A DNA stretch of 64,000 bases from Halichoerus grypus (GCF_964656455.1 NC_135718.1:22518449-22582448), one strand, 5' to 3'. Shown: positions 23,740 through 35,226, numbered from the stretch's first letter. A program made the numbers and translations. The notes: generated by a model not told the origin, from the sequence alone.

Positions 23740-23949
23740 GTAAAAGCATGAGTCATGGACCAGATGGCTCCATACCGCTAAGCGCAGTTGAGGGGTCAGG
23801 CTGTCAGATGGGGACTGGGTTTGTAGTAAAACATCAACGTCTACTAGAACATAATTTATACCTTTGCTCTATTAAAATAAGATTATTGCCTGCAGTTTCA
23901 CAAAAGAAGGAGGAAAGGAGATAGAAGAAGGGAAGGGAGGAAGGAAGGG

Positions 23950-23957
23950 GAGAGAGA

Positions 23958-23997
<40 letters not shown>
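23950..23997 (+). repeat. (GA)n microsatellite
   Basis: About 23 GA units with one interruption (GGG), in a purine-rich block that begins near 23905. It lies 210 bp downstream of block exon 5. Confidence 0.95.
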
Positions 23998-24000
<3 letters not shown>

Positions 24001-24243
24001 AGATCGATTCTGCCCCTGAGAGAGGAGTTGTATGATGGTTTTCAAATATGTGAGTACCCTCTCCAATACCTTCCTTATTCCTTCAGCACACTCCCAGGTA
24101 CAGTGGCATGTCAGGTACAATGGGGAGAAGTTAAGAGTAGCTTAACGTGTATTCATTATGTGTGTTCTGCACAGAGATCAGCAGTTCAGGGCACTGTTTC
24201 TTTCTGTCTCCTTTCCCCTGATCCTACTTCCTTCGCTTCCTTT

Positions 24244-24273
24244 GGGTGGGGCGGGGGGGGGGGGGGGGGCGGT
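24244..24273 (+). repeat. G-rich tract
   Basis: GGGTGGGGC followed by an uninterrupted run of about 17 G and CGG. It matches a simple G-quadruplex pattern on the sense strand and is prone to sequencing slippage. Confidence 0.8.
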
Positions 24274-25083
24274 GTGTGTGAAAATCTGCAACTCTACCTG
24301 TAGGTCTCACACAGATGGATGTGCAAGGCCTAACTTCCAGAATGCTTTCCAGTAGACTCCTTCATCTGTGTTTTTGAAAGGGCCTCTCTCCACAGGCAAG
24401 CTTGTTCAAAACCAAAAGCGTGATTTTGCCTCTGGTGCTAGTTACTTTGGAGACCTATGGGAAAGCTGCCAAAATAAGAGAAACGGAGGCTTAGTTTGGG
24501 GGATGACATCCACAGAGAAAGGCAGAGTGAAGGAAACATCCTGTGTGACCAGCAGAGTTGCACATCTCTCTTACTCTCAAGAGCCAGTCCTTTTGTACCC
24601 CCTCCCTCAATGAGTCAGCTAGGATTCATAACAGGGTAGGAGGGAAGCCGCTCAGGATTTGCTCACTTAGAGGCAGCTGGTTCAAGTCCATCTAAGTAGG
24701 TCCAATGAGGCCATTGCTCTTCAGAATCACCAGTAAGCCTTGCTGCTAGATTGCAGTGAGGTTTTAGAGAGGGTCACATTGAGATCTAAGCTCTAATAAA
24801 ATATCCAAATTAAAAAAAAATTCTATCAAAGACTTATTATTATTCCCATTTCATGCAGTTCTCCCCTTATGGCTGTTATAACACATCTGGGTCCCAGATC
24901 ACTTGGCTAACTGGATTTCTACCTTCTGATGTAATTAAGAATAGTTATTCATATAAAAGGCTCACTTTGACAGCGCCCTGGGTACTTTTAAAATGTATTC
25001 TCTCTTGGCTGATAGTATCTTCCCTCTGAAAGGATTTTTTTTTCTTTTGAGATCTGATGCCTGCTATTTTTTTCTTTTATTAG

Positions 25084-25191
25084 GTTGAGTTTTGATGAAG
25101 GGAGATCTTGGAGCAAATACAGTTTCACATCTATTCCACTTTTTGTGGATGGGGTTCTGGGTGAGCCTGGGGAGGAGACTCTAATCATGAC
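25084..25191 (+). CDS. SORCS1: SORCS1 coding exon (block exon 6): Asp box and blade end
   Basis: This exon is 108 nt, phase 2 in and 2 out. It completes the Trp codon, encodes LSFDEGRSWSKYSF and continues to GVLGEPGEETLIM, and leaves AC of a Thr codon. The Asp box SFDEGRSW lies at 25088-25111. The acceptor is TTTTATTAG and the donor is GTAAGT. The FVDGxLGEPGEETLxMTVFGH region is strongly conserved in SorCS receptors. A recent Can-SINE lies 57 bp beyond the donor, which may be of interest for splicing. Confidence 0.96.
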
Positions 25192-25247
25192 GTAAGTGGA
25201 AAAGTATGATGTATTCTAATCTTAATATAAATCCAGAAACATGTTGT

Positions 25248-25459
25248 ATTTTGTTTTCTTTTTAAGGAATTTATTCATTTATTTGAGAGAGCGAGAGAGC
25301 ATGAGCAGGGGGAGGGGCAGAGGCAGAGGCAGAGAATCTCAAGCAGACTCTGTGCCATGCACGGAGCTCCAGGTGGGGCTTGATCTCACAACCCTGAGAT
25401 CTCCACTTGAGTCGAAACCAAGATCCGGACACCTAATGGACTGAGCCACACAGGTGCCC
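25248..25459 (-). mobile_element. Can-SINE adjacent to the exon 6 donor
   Basis: A T-rich start (TTTTGTTTTCTTTTTAAGG) is followed by an ATTTATTCATTTATTTGAGA body and a head ending GAGCCACACAGGTGCCCC. The direct repeat CCAGAAACATGTTGT flanks it perfectly (25233-25247 and 25460-25474). The body differs noticeably from the 9293/32940 type, so it belongs to another subfamily. Confidence 0.95.
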
Positions 25460-26624
25460 CCAGAAACATGTTGTTTTTAGCAAATCCTAACCACTTTGCT
25501 ACTGTTAAATATGAAATTGCCAGCAGGGTTATTACATCTGACTTCATGGTTTCCCAGCAAAGGGGAAAGAAAAATGTGGGTGGCCATTTTCTTGGCTCTT
25601 TACTAATTAGGACACCCACACTGAGGGCTGGCAGCAAAAGGGCACAACTTATTTCTTCCTATACTGAATGGGCCTAGGGAAATTAGAAATGATTATTTCA
25701 ATAGAAAATGAAACTATAAATTTAAAACTTAATAATAAACTCAATATACAGAAAATCACAGGCGTATAAGAATGATTTCACTTTAAGGCAGAACACTGAG
25801 CTTGATCAAAACCCCACAAAGGATTTTCTTTTTCCCTGGCTCTTTACCTAACCCACTTGTGAGGCTATATTAGAAAAACCGGGAGAACAATCTGTTCTTG
25901 TGAAATTGTATTTGCATTCATTCTTGTCTGGAAAGTGATGATCATTAATTTGTGAAAGACTTGATTAATGAGTTGCCTGCTTAAGGGTTTCAAAACATGA
26001 ACTTGGAATTTGAAACATGAAACTGTGAGGGTTTTTTTTTCTTCCCCTGGAAAATTGGACATGGAAAACAGAGGGAAGGTTTTAAAGTAGTCAACCCTGT
26101 CATCAATGAAAATTTAAAAGTCATAGTGAATAGTTGATACTTTTTCTAATTTTTTCTTCCCTTCTTTTAATGATACAAAAGATCAACAAAAATTCAGTAT
26201 GCCCAATAGCTGCACTTTTGCCCACCGAACACATAGCCAGATTAGCAATTTGTTCCATAATCTGTCTTTATTCAGTTTTCATATTTGCAGAACGCAGATG
26301 AAAAAGGCTACTTCATGGCTTTTCTCCACAGAGGGCTATAACTGGTGATTCAAACACCTCATTAGATGCCCGAGTTTGTCTGAGTAAGGAGAGAATGCAG
26401 AGTGCAGGACACAGTTCTCACTCCAGGCCCTGGCCCTGCTGCCCACTCTCCCCAGGGACTGGCGGGAAGGTGAAATAGCACAGAAACCATGGGAACCACG
26501 GACCTTAGTAAGAGAACCCAGAAGTGTAATCCTGCACCGCATAGAAGGCAGCACTTGCGATTGTTTTCTTAATTTTTTTTTTCTTGTCAGCTGTTCTTGT
26601 GGTGCAATATGCAGAAGTGGGTTT

Positions 26625-26850
26625 TTCGTCAGACTTTACCTGGTTCTGGGTTCTGACTCGACCAGTTCTTAGTGGTTTGACTTTGGTTTTTTGCATGTTA
26701 GTGAAACTCTCTGAGCCTCAAATTACTCATGGGTGACACGGAGCCAATAATAGTGACCCCCCTCGTCAATGCGTTTTGAGGATTAAGTGATCTGCTCAGT
26801 GTAACGCATTGAGCACTGTGCTAAGCTCGTGTTCAACACCCGGCACGGGC
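26625..26850 (+). repeat. MIR
   Basis: It reads 'cctggttctgggttctgact', 'gtgaaactctctgagcctca', 'ttttgaggattaagtgatct', then 'cattgagcactgtgctaagc'. It ends about 55 bp before the exon 7 acceptor. Confidence 0.8.
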
Positions 26851-26904
26851 TGGCTACTGGAGTTGCTCCGATTTTGATTATTTTTCTCGTTATGAACTCT
26901 GTAG

Positions 26905-27022
26905 CGTGTTTGGACACTTCAGCCACCGCTCAGAATGGCAGCTGGTCAAAGTGGACTACAAGTCCGTTTTCGACCGACGGTGTGCCGAGGAGGACTACCG
27001 ACCGTGGCAGCTGCACAGCCAG
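26905..27022 (+). CDS. SORCS1: SORCS1 coding exon (block exon 7): propeller end, start of the 10CC module
   Basis: This exon is 118 nt. It completes the Thr codon, then encodes VFGHFSHRSEWQLVKVDYK and onward through DRRCAEEDYRPWQLHSQ, ending in phase 0. The first of the ten 10CC cysteines is in RRCAEED. The acceptor CTCTGTAG has a short, interrupted pyrimidine tract and the donor is GTAGGA. GC content is visibly higher than in the flanking intron. VFGHxSxRSxWxLVKVD is a SorCS signature, and the downstream residues match SORCS1 (RPWQLHSQ) rather than SORCS3. Confidence 0.96.
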
Positions 27023-28867
27023 GTAGGAGGCGCTGAGCTGAGGTGCGGTCCTGGGTGGAAGGCACGGCGGTCATGGAGGTGTAGGAATCGGGGTCCGCAC
27101 GGCCACAGTTTACCTCTCCGGCTACATCAGAAGCTACATCGACTGCTTTCTTACATATTTTGTGTTCCACAGCAGTGAACAAACTCAACATTTATGGCTT
27201 GTTGTAAAGTAATTTCTTTTTTTTATTATACTAGGATATAATGAGATAAAATTCAAATGTGCTTGGCTCAGACTTACGACTCAAAATGAAATACCAGCTC
27301 AGCACGCAGATCCGAACAATTTATCTGAGCATGTCGTGTGGGTGCAGGGTAGGGGCAGGGGTGAGGAAAGGATCTTCAGTTTTATTGAGCAATGCAAACA
27401 GAGACATAAAATAATAAAATTAACCCTCAGTGAGCGGTGCCAGTATAATCCTTCCTTGTCACTCTGTGATTCCCTGAGATTAGGCAGTGCTTCTTGCCTC
27501 CTTCCAAGGTACTCGTGGTAAGAGGATGCAGAATCATTAATAGGACACTTTCCTTCATTCTGGCCCCTCAACTGATCAGCTTGTATCAGAATGCTTAGCT
27601 GAAAGCATCTTTCCTTTGATTTCCCAAGGTGGAAGTCATTCTGCAGGGCCCTCCAAGGACGTAGCAGAGGCTCCCCTGCATGGCCATCGCCATATTCAGG
27701 CACTGACTGACACATCATACCCCTAAGCCTAGGCTAAGTACACTGGACCCTTGAACAACATGGGTTTGAACTGCATGGATCCACGTACATGCAGATTTTT
27801 TTTTCAATAAATACAGTCCAGTGCTGTAAATGTATTTTCTCTTCCTTATGATTTTCTTAATAACATTTTCTTTTCTCTGGCTTACTTTATTGTAAGAATA
27901 CAGCACGCAATACATATAATATACAAAATCTGTGTTCATTGACTATTTATGTTATCAGTAAGGCTTCCGGTCAGAGGTAAGCTATTAGTAGTTAAGTTTT
28001 TGGGGAATCAAAAGTTATACATGGGATTTTCGACTGTGTGAGAGGGTCAGTACCTCTAACTCCTGCGTTGCTCAAGGGTCAACTGGAATATATTTAATAA
28101 AGATGTGTATGTGCGATGGAGCCGGTTAAAGCAAATTTGTTCAAGAGACAAAACTCTTTTCTGTCCTTCAGACAGAAAGCTGTGTTTGACAGTTGGGGCT
28201 GCATCCACTAGAATCGTATACTCTTTTTGGAGACTCAACAATAAAATTATTGCTCATTTACATCACTGTTATTTTCCCTTTTGGGATCCACAGGCACTGT
28301 GATATTCAAAGCTTTTATTTATTTTGTGGAGAAACACTGAGTTTAGTTCTTTCACTTGTCTGATAGATGGACATTAAAATCAGTGCTATGAAGCTGTGTG
28401 GGCAGAGGCATAATAAATCGAGGCAAAATAGATCTTTATATTTCTTAACAATACTCTTCTTTCATATGCTCATAAATGACCAAGCACATAAATCTTCTAT
28501 TATAGAAGAATTGAACTTAATTACCATAGATTTGTTGGCAATACATTTGTTATAGGCTGAGTCTGAGTTGACTGTGTGTCCCTCATAGCATGGTGCCTCC
28601 TACCTACCTTGATAAGCGAAGGTTTGCTGAATACATGAGGAGTTAAGGATGTTTTTTGACACACCCTCCATGCTTCTTAGAATTGTCTTTATAGTTGCGT
28701 TCTACACTAGGGTTCTAGACATCAAAATAAAATGCCATTAGCACAAAGCAGGCTACCTGTGTCCAGATTACACTAAAGCTTGGGAATATCTCCCCGAGTC
28801 CCCTGATGTGGAGCAGGGAAGGTCCAAGCTATGTGTCCAACTGTCTGAGATCCTTTTGTCCTTATAG
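27023..28867 (+). other. SORCS1: SORCS1 intron, 1845 bp
   Basis: It holds one complete MER2 DNA transposon (27741-28085). The rest shows no recognised element. The acceptor is CTTTTGTCCTTATAG. Confidence 0.93.
27741..28085 (-). mobile_element. MER2 (Tigger-type nonautonomous DNA transposon), full length
   Basis: Terminal inverted repeats are visible: left CACTGGACCCTTGAACAAC, right GTTGCTCAAGGGTCAACTG. Internal wording 'tttattgtaagaatacagca' and 'gtagttaagtttttggggaa' fits MER2 reversed. The length of 345 bp is that of an intact MER2. A TA dinucleotide precedes the left end (27739-27740). The right-hand TA is not preserved. Confidence 0.9.
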
Positions 28868-28998
28868 GGGGAAGCATGCATCATGGGAGCAAAGAGGATA
28901 TATAAGAAGCGAAAATCAGAGCGTAAGTGTATGCAAGGAAAATATGCAAGAGCTATGGAATCTGAACCCTGTGTCTGCACAGAGGCCGATTTTGACTG
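28868..28998 (+). CDS. SORCS1: SORCS1 coding exon (block exon 8): 10CC module
   Basis: This exon is 131 nt, phase 0 in, leaving TG of a Cys codon. It encodes GEACIMGAKRIYKKRKSERK and then CMQGKYARAMESEPCVCTEADFD. Four full cysteines lie here (EAC, RKC, EPC, CVC) and a fifth is split across the exon end. A strongly basic loop, KKRKSERK, lies between the first two. The 10CC module packs against the underside of the propeller in sortilin-family receptors. The acceptor is CTTATAG and the donor is GTAAGC. As I recall it, human SORCS1 has KYAGAMESEPC, so the Arg here would be a species difference. Confidence 0.96.
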
Positions 28999-31900
28999 GT
29001 AAGCTTGTGCTGTTACTCCGTGGACTCATTCCATATATCAAATTCACATGGGTCTTAGTGAAAGCTGAGATTTGAAATAATAGTAGCATATACCTATGCT
29101 CTCACAAGCCTCATATTCTTGTGAAATTACCTCTTGAAGACAACATGGTTTATTAGCTATGTGCATGTGTATATGGAAAAACTTGGAGTTTCTTTGGACT
29201 GAAAGAGGATTCACAAGATGGCTGATAATTAGCTTCACATATTTGATAGATCTTAGGACAAAAAAAGAGACCACATCCACCCTGAATTGCTTCAGACAAC
29301 AACACTGAAAACAATAAGTTGACTTTTTAGACAGCAAATATATTTGTGCTCAAGGTAAACTCTTCCTAGATTCTTGGTTCCTCATAGTGGAACAATCACC
29401 TTATAAGGCAGTAGACTTGCTGTCCCTGGAAGTTTTCAGTCAGTGGTTAGTTAGCTGATGATTGCTTGTGCAAGGTGTGGAAGACTTTTTTGACTTCAGT
29501 GCGAGGACTGATTCAGTGGCATTGGCGATCTGTGATTCTGTGGACCTAGTGGTACAGAAGACTTGTCCCTCTTGCAGGATTCAGCTAGTATAAACTGGGA
29601 AGGACTAGACATTTGAGCGCCATAGCATTCTTTCTGAAGCCTTTGGTAAGCAGAAAGCTGGCCTGTGGGGTCGGTGCTTCCCTTGCTCTGTTCTAGGTTG
29701 GGGTTTGGCCTTCAGGTGAGGTTGGAAATGATTGAGGATGAGTAGGTGGTAACTCCTTGCATCATCTCCATCTCATTTAATGCCTTTTTTTTCTTCTTTT
29801 CTTCCTTTTACTTTAAATTTAGGTATATGTTTTTGTTTAGAGAAAGCAATTGCTGAATATATATTGTCAATGTTAAATGATTGAAACTTGACCCACATAA
29901 GAAAGCAAAGTCATTCTTTTAATATTGGATATCTGCCTGTATAGCAATCACAGATCACTTATCTGATCATCAAAATATCAGCGAGTGGGCTGAGATACTG
30001 TGTGCAATACACATCATATGGCTTAGAAAAAGTAAGTCTTCTCTCGTGGTAGACCTCTGGAGACATTCTCTGAATAAATAGTCCTATGCAGGCCTGCCAG
30101 AATCGGCCACCAGTCCTCAGTCTGATAACCCAAAGCTGTTCCCCTCTTGTTAGTAGACAAGGCAAGCCAAGAGCCAGTGCTGTATCTCTTGGGCTCAGCC
30201 AGAGGGCCACAGAACTTCAGTTACATTGGAGCTCACAAGGAATTCTGCAGGGGCCTTCCCAGCTGTAACTTCTGTTTTAGCCAGTGCACCATTATTAACA
30301 ATGATAAAAGTATCCTATCCCTGCCCTGCCTTTCAGGATTGACATCCTGAAATGCAGTCACAGGGAAAACTTCCATGGAATTTTAAAGTCCTTCATCCCA
30401 TCCCTCTTTCTGACTGCTTCTCCTTTATCCCCTCTGTTCAAGGAGAGTTTGTAAAGGAGGTTAACATTTTATCTTAGTCATTTAACTTCAGTCTTACCAT
30501 ATAGTCATGCTTTTGTAAAGTGCAAATTTATGCTGGTAGAGAAGCAAGAGAAAAAGTGAGATGAGACATCCGATTCCCCGATTTTTCCTGAAAATACTGT
30601 TTTGGGGGGACATCTTTTCTACAAGGTTCCAAAATAAGCTGGTCTTTTGTTGTTGTCATTGTCATGTGTTGTTTTTCTTTTCCAGTTTTAAGCTAGTCTA
30701 GAGTGAAAAGAACATGGGTAAGGGAGGCAATTAGACCTCTCCCTTCCCTTATCTCTCGCTCCCCTACAGTCTTGGCCCAATTCTTGTACTCATTTATGAT
30801 TGGAATCTGCTACTTATTCCACTAACTGAAATGTATTCTGAGAAGTGGGTAATGAATCATAAATGAGGCCATTATAAGGTTTTCTGGTCAAATGGGATTT
30901 TTATTTAGTGCATGATTTCTAAAAATATTTTGGAAGACTCACCATGACCTTGTTGAGTCTCTACCTACAGTAGCTAGAGCTTCGGTGATTCTACTTGACT
31001 GTAGTGTAATAAAAGGTGGTTGTCACTAAATGTTCCCTCTCAGCGTGGCTGTCCCCTGGACAGTCCCCCACATGACCTTGCCTGCCATTCTTCAGCATTT
31101 GTAAAGTAATTCCCTGAAATGAACGCCGGGTGTCCTGTAGGCAGCATTTCTGAAGTCTTCCTATCCATGCTGTGTTGAACCAGCACCAAGTGCAGCTGAT
31201 GTGTGCAGAATTCTAAGTGCCAGCTGCCTGGTGACAGGCCCCTTGGCTAAGCCTGTTTCTCCCTTCCTGCCCCTTGTGTGCCAGCATCTCACCTCCATTA
31301 CACAGATGGGCCAATTCGTACTACTGCTTGCTGGTTACTGTCTGCAATTTGTCTGTGCATGTGGAGGTGCAATTTGTTGTCATCCTCTGTGCCCAAGTTC
31401 GTCCTCCAGAAGCCAAGAGTATTAGGCCATGCAGAGGCCCCTGGAGGCAAGAAAGAGAGGAGACGGAGGGAAGAGTCTTTGACTCTTTCCCAACTACAGA
31501 GAGGATTTAAACCAGTTAGTCCCAACTGACGATGCTAACTGACTGGGACAAAACTTTTCCTTGGGGGAGTGCCCGTGACACCCCTGAAGGACATTTCCTT
31601 TTGTGCTGTGACTCTGAAGCATATGGAGCGTGCACAGAGAGACCTGGCTCAGCTGTGCTTAGTAGATCCAGATGTCTTGAAAGAGCACCCCAAAGACATC
31701 ACCGGTAATGAAATCATGCCACGTGTGGCTGTGTTTGCTTCAGCGATGTGTGCACTGAGGCGTGAGCTCCCACCGTTGCCTGCTTTCTAATTGCAGCTTT
31801 CTTGGGGCCCAGCCACCATCAGTATCATGGACTCTCCTCATGAGCACGTAATCTACTCTCTCAGCTTAAAGCCGCTTACTTGGAATTATTGGTCATTGAG

Positions 31901-32162
31901 CCTCCGTCTCTACACAGGCTTCTTTGTTGCTTTCACGTCAGCTTTTCTGGAAATGGGTCTCGTAGGATATTGTCGTGGGTAATTAACTGATAGATATTCC
32001 ACAGGGGAAAGAACAGTTGCATTTTTGGAAAGGTATTGATTTAGTGAATTCTTGTTTTTTGACTCATTGGCTAGAGTAGAAGTTGGCTGTATGCTACCAT
32101 GAAACTGTTCTCAGTAATTGTGCCACGTACTGAAAGGTCTCTCTTGGCTCTTTCCCCCACAG
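28999..32162 (+). other. SORCS1: SORCS1 intron, 3164 bp
   Basis: I recognised no transposon in it, which makes it the longest repeat-free intron in the block. It contains a 13-bp perfect inverted repeat at 30789-30867. The acceptor is CTCTTTCCCCCACAG. Confidence 0.85.
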
Positions 32163-32276
32163 TGACTATGGGTATGAGCGACACAGCAATGGTCAGTGTC
32201 TGCCAGCATTTTGGTTCAATCCGTCTTCTCTGTCAAAGGACTGCAGCTTGGGACAGAGTTATCTCAACAGTACTGG
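32163..32276 (+). CDS. SORCS1: SORCS1 coding exon (block exon 9): 10CC module
   Basis: This exon is 114 nt, phase 2 in and 2 out. It completes the split Cys codon, encodes DYGYERHSNGQCLPAFWF and then NPSSLSKDCSLGQSYLNST, and leaves GG of a Gly codon. It holds cysteines six to eight of the 10CC module (the split one, GQC and KDC) and one N-glycosylation sequon (NST). The pattern CDYGYER...FWFNP is typical of the SorCS subgroup. The acceptor is CCCCCACAG and the donor is GTGAGT. Confidence 0.96.
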
Positions 32277-32939
32277 GTGAGTGTCTGAGGTGGTGACCTT
32301 GAGAGGTCAACCTCTGCTGTTTTTCAGCTGGTGTTAAACTTACAGAATCACGTCTGATCGAAGACCAGGCCTTTTTCATTATAGCACAATGCATTTGTTT
32401 TTGTTCATGTTAGTAATGCAGCCCAGATTTGTATTAATAGTGCAATTTTCATCTGAGAATAAGACTTCAGTTGCAAATAAAGAAACAAAACCAGTTCCTT
32501 GGATGAAGATGATGATGATAATCTATACATTTCTTCACTTTTTGATACTTCATTTCAGAACTATTTCTGTGAATTCCCTTTCCCCGCTCACTGCATCTCT
32601 GTGAAGGAAGCCAAATAAATATTTCATAGGTGCATTTCCTATTTTATAGATGCGGAAGATAGAGTGAACAAAAAAGCTCATTGACTTTTCAAGAGTACCC
32701 TGCTGTTAGTTGAAACGGGTTTCATTTTCTTCATATGTCCAGTCTTGATATGTTTAAGGCATACATTCTGATCTTTATATATATAGAATCAGATTCTAAA
32801 AGTTTGTGTTTAATGTTTTGAGTTATAGGGCTTATCCAATATTATTTAAGAAATACCATAAAAGAGAAAACATTTTGTGACTTTTCCACGAGTGGAATTG
32901 ATGTTTATAGACTTTAAAAATATTATGCGGAACTTATTT

Positions 32940-33138
32940 ATTTTTTTTTAAAGATTTTATTTATTTATTTGACAGAGAGAGAGACAGCTAGAGAGGGGAC
33001 ACAAGCAGGGGGAGTGGGAGAGGGAGAAGCAGGCCTCCCGCTGAGCAGGGAGCCCGATGCGGGGCTCAATCTCAGGACCCTGGGATCATGACCTGAGCCG
33101 AAGGCAGACGCTTAACGACTGAGCCACCCAGGCGCCCC
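32940..33138 (-). mobile_element. Can-SINE, young copy
   Basis: Its body is nearly the same as the copy at 9293. It is flanked by the perfect direct repeat TGCGGAACTTATTT (32926-32939 and 33139-33152). The T-tail leads into AAAGATTTTATTTATTTATT and the head ends GAGCCACCCAGGCGCCCC. Confidence 0.96.
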
Positions 33139-33231
33139 TGCGGAACTTATTTTGATTCAAATTCAAGCAGTATGTAAAAAGACATCTTTGAGCCATTTGG
33201 AGAAATGGAATATGGTCTGGTGATTAGGTAA

Positions 33232-33826
33232 TGTATTAATCAGGGATCCCCAGAGAAAGAGAACCAATAGGAGATCATATAGATATATAGATATTTTATA
33301 TATACATGTGTGTGTGTGTGAGTGTGTGTGTGTGTGTGTGTGTATATTCATTATAAGGAATTGGATCACATGATTATGGAAATGGCAAGTCCAAGTCCCA
33401 AAATCTGCGAAGTGCCTTGGCAAGCTGGACGCCAAGGAGAGCTGATGGTTTGTTTCTAGTCCAAGTCTGAAGAGCTGATGGTGTAGTTCTGTCTAAAGGC
33501 CAGAAGGCTCAAAACCCAGGAGGATCCAGTGTTTCAGCATGAGTGTGAAGGCAGGAAAAAAGGCGAATTTCCAGTTTGAAGACAGTCAGGCAAAAAGAAT
33601 TCCCTCTTGCTCAGGAAAGGGTAAGCCATTTTCTTCTATTGAGACCTTTAACATATTAGACAAGGCCCACCCACATTGGGAGAGCAATCTGCTTTACTCT
33701 GTCTACTATTTTGAATGCTAAGTTTATCAGAAACAACCCTCACAGAATCACCCTGAATAATGTTTGACCAAATACCTGAGCACACATGGCCGAGTCAAAT
33801 TGACACATAAACTTAACTATCACAGG
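33232..33826 (+). repeat. Interspersed repeat, family unassigned
   Basis: The wording is familiar from many mammalian introns: 'cccagagaaagagaaccaat' and 'attggatcacatgattatgg' on the left, 'cccacccacattgggagagc', 'ctgtctactattttgaatgc' and 'agtcaaattgacacataaac' on the right. I recognise the consensus but cannot name the family reliably. A (GT)n expansion lies inside it. Confidence 0.65.
33307..33345 (+). repeat. (GT)n microsatellite
   Basis: GT units with one GA interruption, about 19 units, inside the interspersed repeat above. Confidence 0.9.
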
Positions 33827-33939
33827 TAATATTAGGTTATATCTAAGTATAAATATTTATATTTATTGTATTAACTAAATATAGTTATATATTTGTGTGT
33901 GATAATGGTATTTTGGATGACTAAAAAAAAAGAAAACTT

Positions 33940-34140
33940 ATTATTTAATTAATTATTTATTTATTTGTCAGAGAGAGAGAGAGAGAGAAAGCACAAGCAG
34001 GGAGAGCAGCAGGGGGAGAGGGAGAAGCAGACTCCCCGCTGAGCAGGGAGCCCGACACCACAGGGGCTCGATCCCAGGACCCTGGGATCATGACCTGAGC
34101 CAAAGGCAGATGCTTAACTGACTGAGCCACCCAGGCATCC
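33940..34140 (-). mobile_element. Can-SINE
   Basis: It has an AATTATTTATTTATTTGTCA start, a (GA)n stretch, a CTCGATCCCAGGACC body and a head ending GAGCCACCCAGGCATCC. The flanks GAAAACTT and GAAACCTT may be a decayed target duplication. Confidence 0.93.
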
Positions 34141-34476
34141 GAAACCTTGTCTTTTAAAGATACATGATGTATGACATTTGTTTTAAAATGTTAAAAAAAC
34201 AGGTGTTGAAAATGTTTGAAAGTGAATTAATGGAGGGCAGGGGTATTTATTATACTCTTTCCTCTCATTTGTATGTATTTGAAAATCCTGATCTTAAAAC
34301 ATGAGAAAGAGAAGAACTAAGGAAGGGAGGTAGGAGGAAGGGGGACGCCTCACTAGCAGGCCCGTCCCATTTGAAAATTGCTCTTCTCATTTCTCATGCC
34401 TGCTGCAGGACAGAGGTGAGGACATCCACATTTCCATTTGTGTGCTTCTGTATTTGAAATGTTTAAAAAGTTTTTT

Positions 34477-34671
34477 TTTTTAAAGATTTTATTTATTCAT
34501 TTGAGACACAGAGATACAGAGAGAGAGAGAGCATGAGCAGGGGCAGGGGGAGAAGGAGAAGCAGCCTCCCCCCTGAGCCAGGAGCCCAACGTGGGGCTCA
34601 ATCCCAGGACCCTGGAATCACAACCTGAGCCGAAGGCAGACGCTCAACCATCTGAGCCACCCAGGTGCCCC
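34477..34671 (-). mobile_element. Can-SINE
   Basis: A poly-T and TAAAGATTTTATTTATTCAT start leads to a head ending GAGCCACCCAGGTGCCCC. The direct repeat TAAAAAGTTTTTT lies at 34464-34476 and 34672-34684. Confidence 0.94.
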
Positions 34672-35050
34672 TAAAAAGTTTTTTAATTAAGAAAAAATTA
34701 CCATAATAGCATATACTACTCTTCTAAAGGAGGGAAACAACACAGACTTTTGTACCCTCAGATGTTCTTATCTCTGTGGTTAGGGACTCCTAGAACTTTT
34801 GAATATAGGAATAAGCTGTGACTTATTTGTACTATAACATAAAACCCGAGGAAAATACAAATGACATTTTTACAGCAGTGGGTCAGTGAGGCTTTCAGCA
34901 TGCAGCACCGTGGGAAACCAGAAAGGGGGCTGCTGAAATGAGTACACTTAATGGTGAAGGAGCGCCGGAGAACTGAGTTTTACTACTTACATGTACCAGC
35001 ATGTTTAGACATTGTAAAGGGCACTGGGAACCCCTAATGCTAGTCTCTGT

Positions 35051-35069
35051 TTTTTTTTTTTTTTTTTTC
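35051..35069 (+). repeat. Poly-T tract
   Basis: A run of about 19 T with no SINE or L1 body beside it. Confidence 0.8.
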
Positions 35070-35226
35070 ACTAACTCAGTCAGTCAAGGAAGTTAGATCA
35101 TTTTCTCTTTGGTATTGATGAGGGGAGGTCCCAGTACAGAGAGGTCTAAATTATTCCACATGCTACTCAAGTCACTGGAATAAGGCAGAGTGTAGGCAAT
35201 GACCCTCACTCTTCAGTATATTGAGA

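Larger units (their letters stand above)
23740..25083 (+). other. SORCS1: SORCS1 intron, 1344 bp
   Basis: It contains a long (GA)n run and a G-rich tract. The acceptor is TTCTTTTATTAG. No transposon was recognised. Confidence 0.93.
25192..26904 (+). other. SORCS1: SORCS1 intron, 1713 bp
   Basis: It contains a Can-SINE immediately after the donor (25248-25459) and a MIR at about 26625-26850, just before the acceptor GAACTCTGTAG. No repeat was recognised between. Confidence 0.93.
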
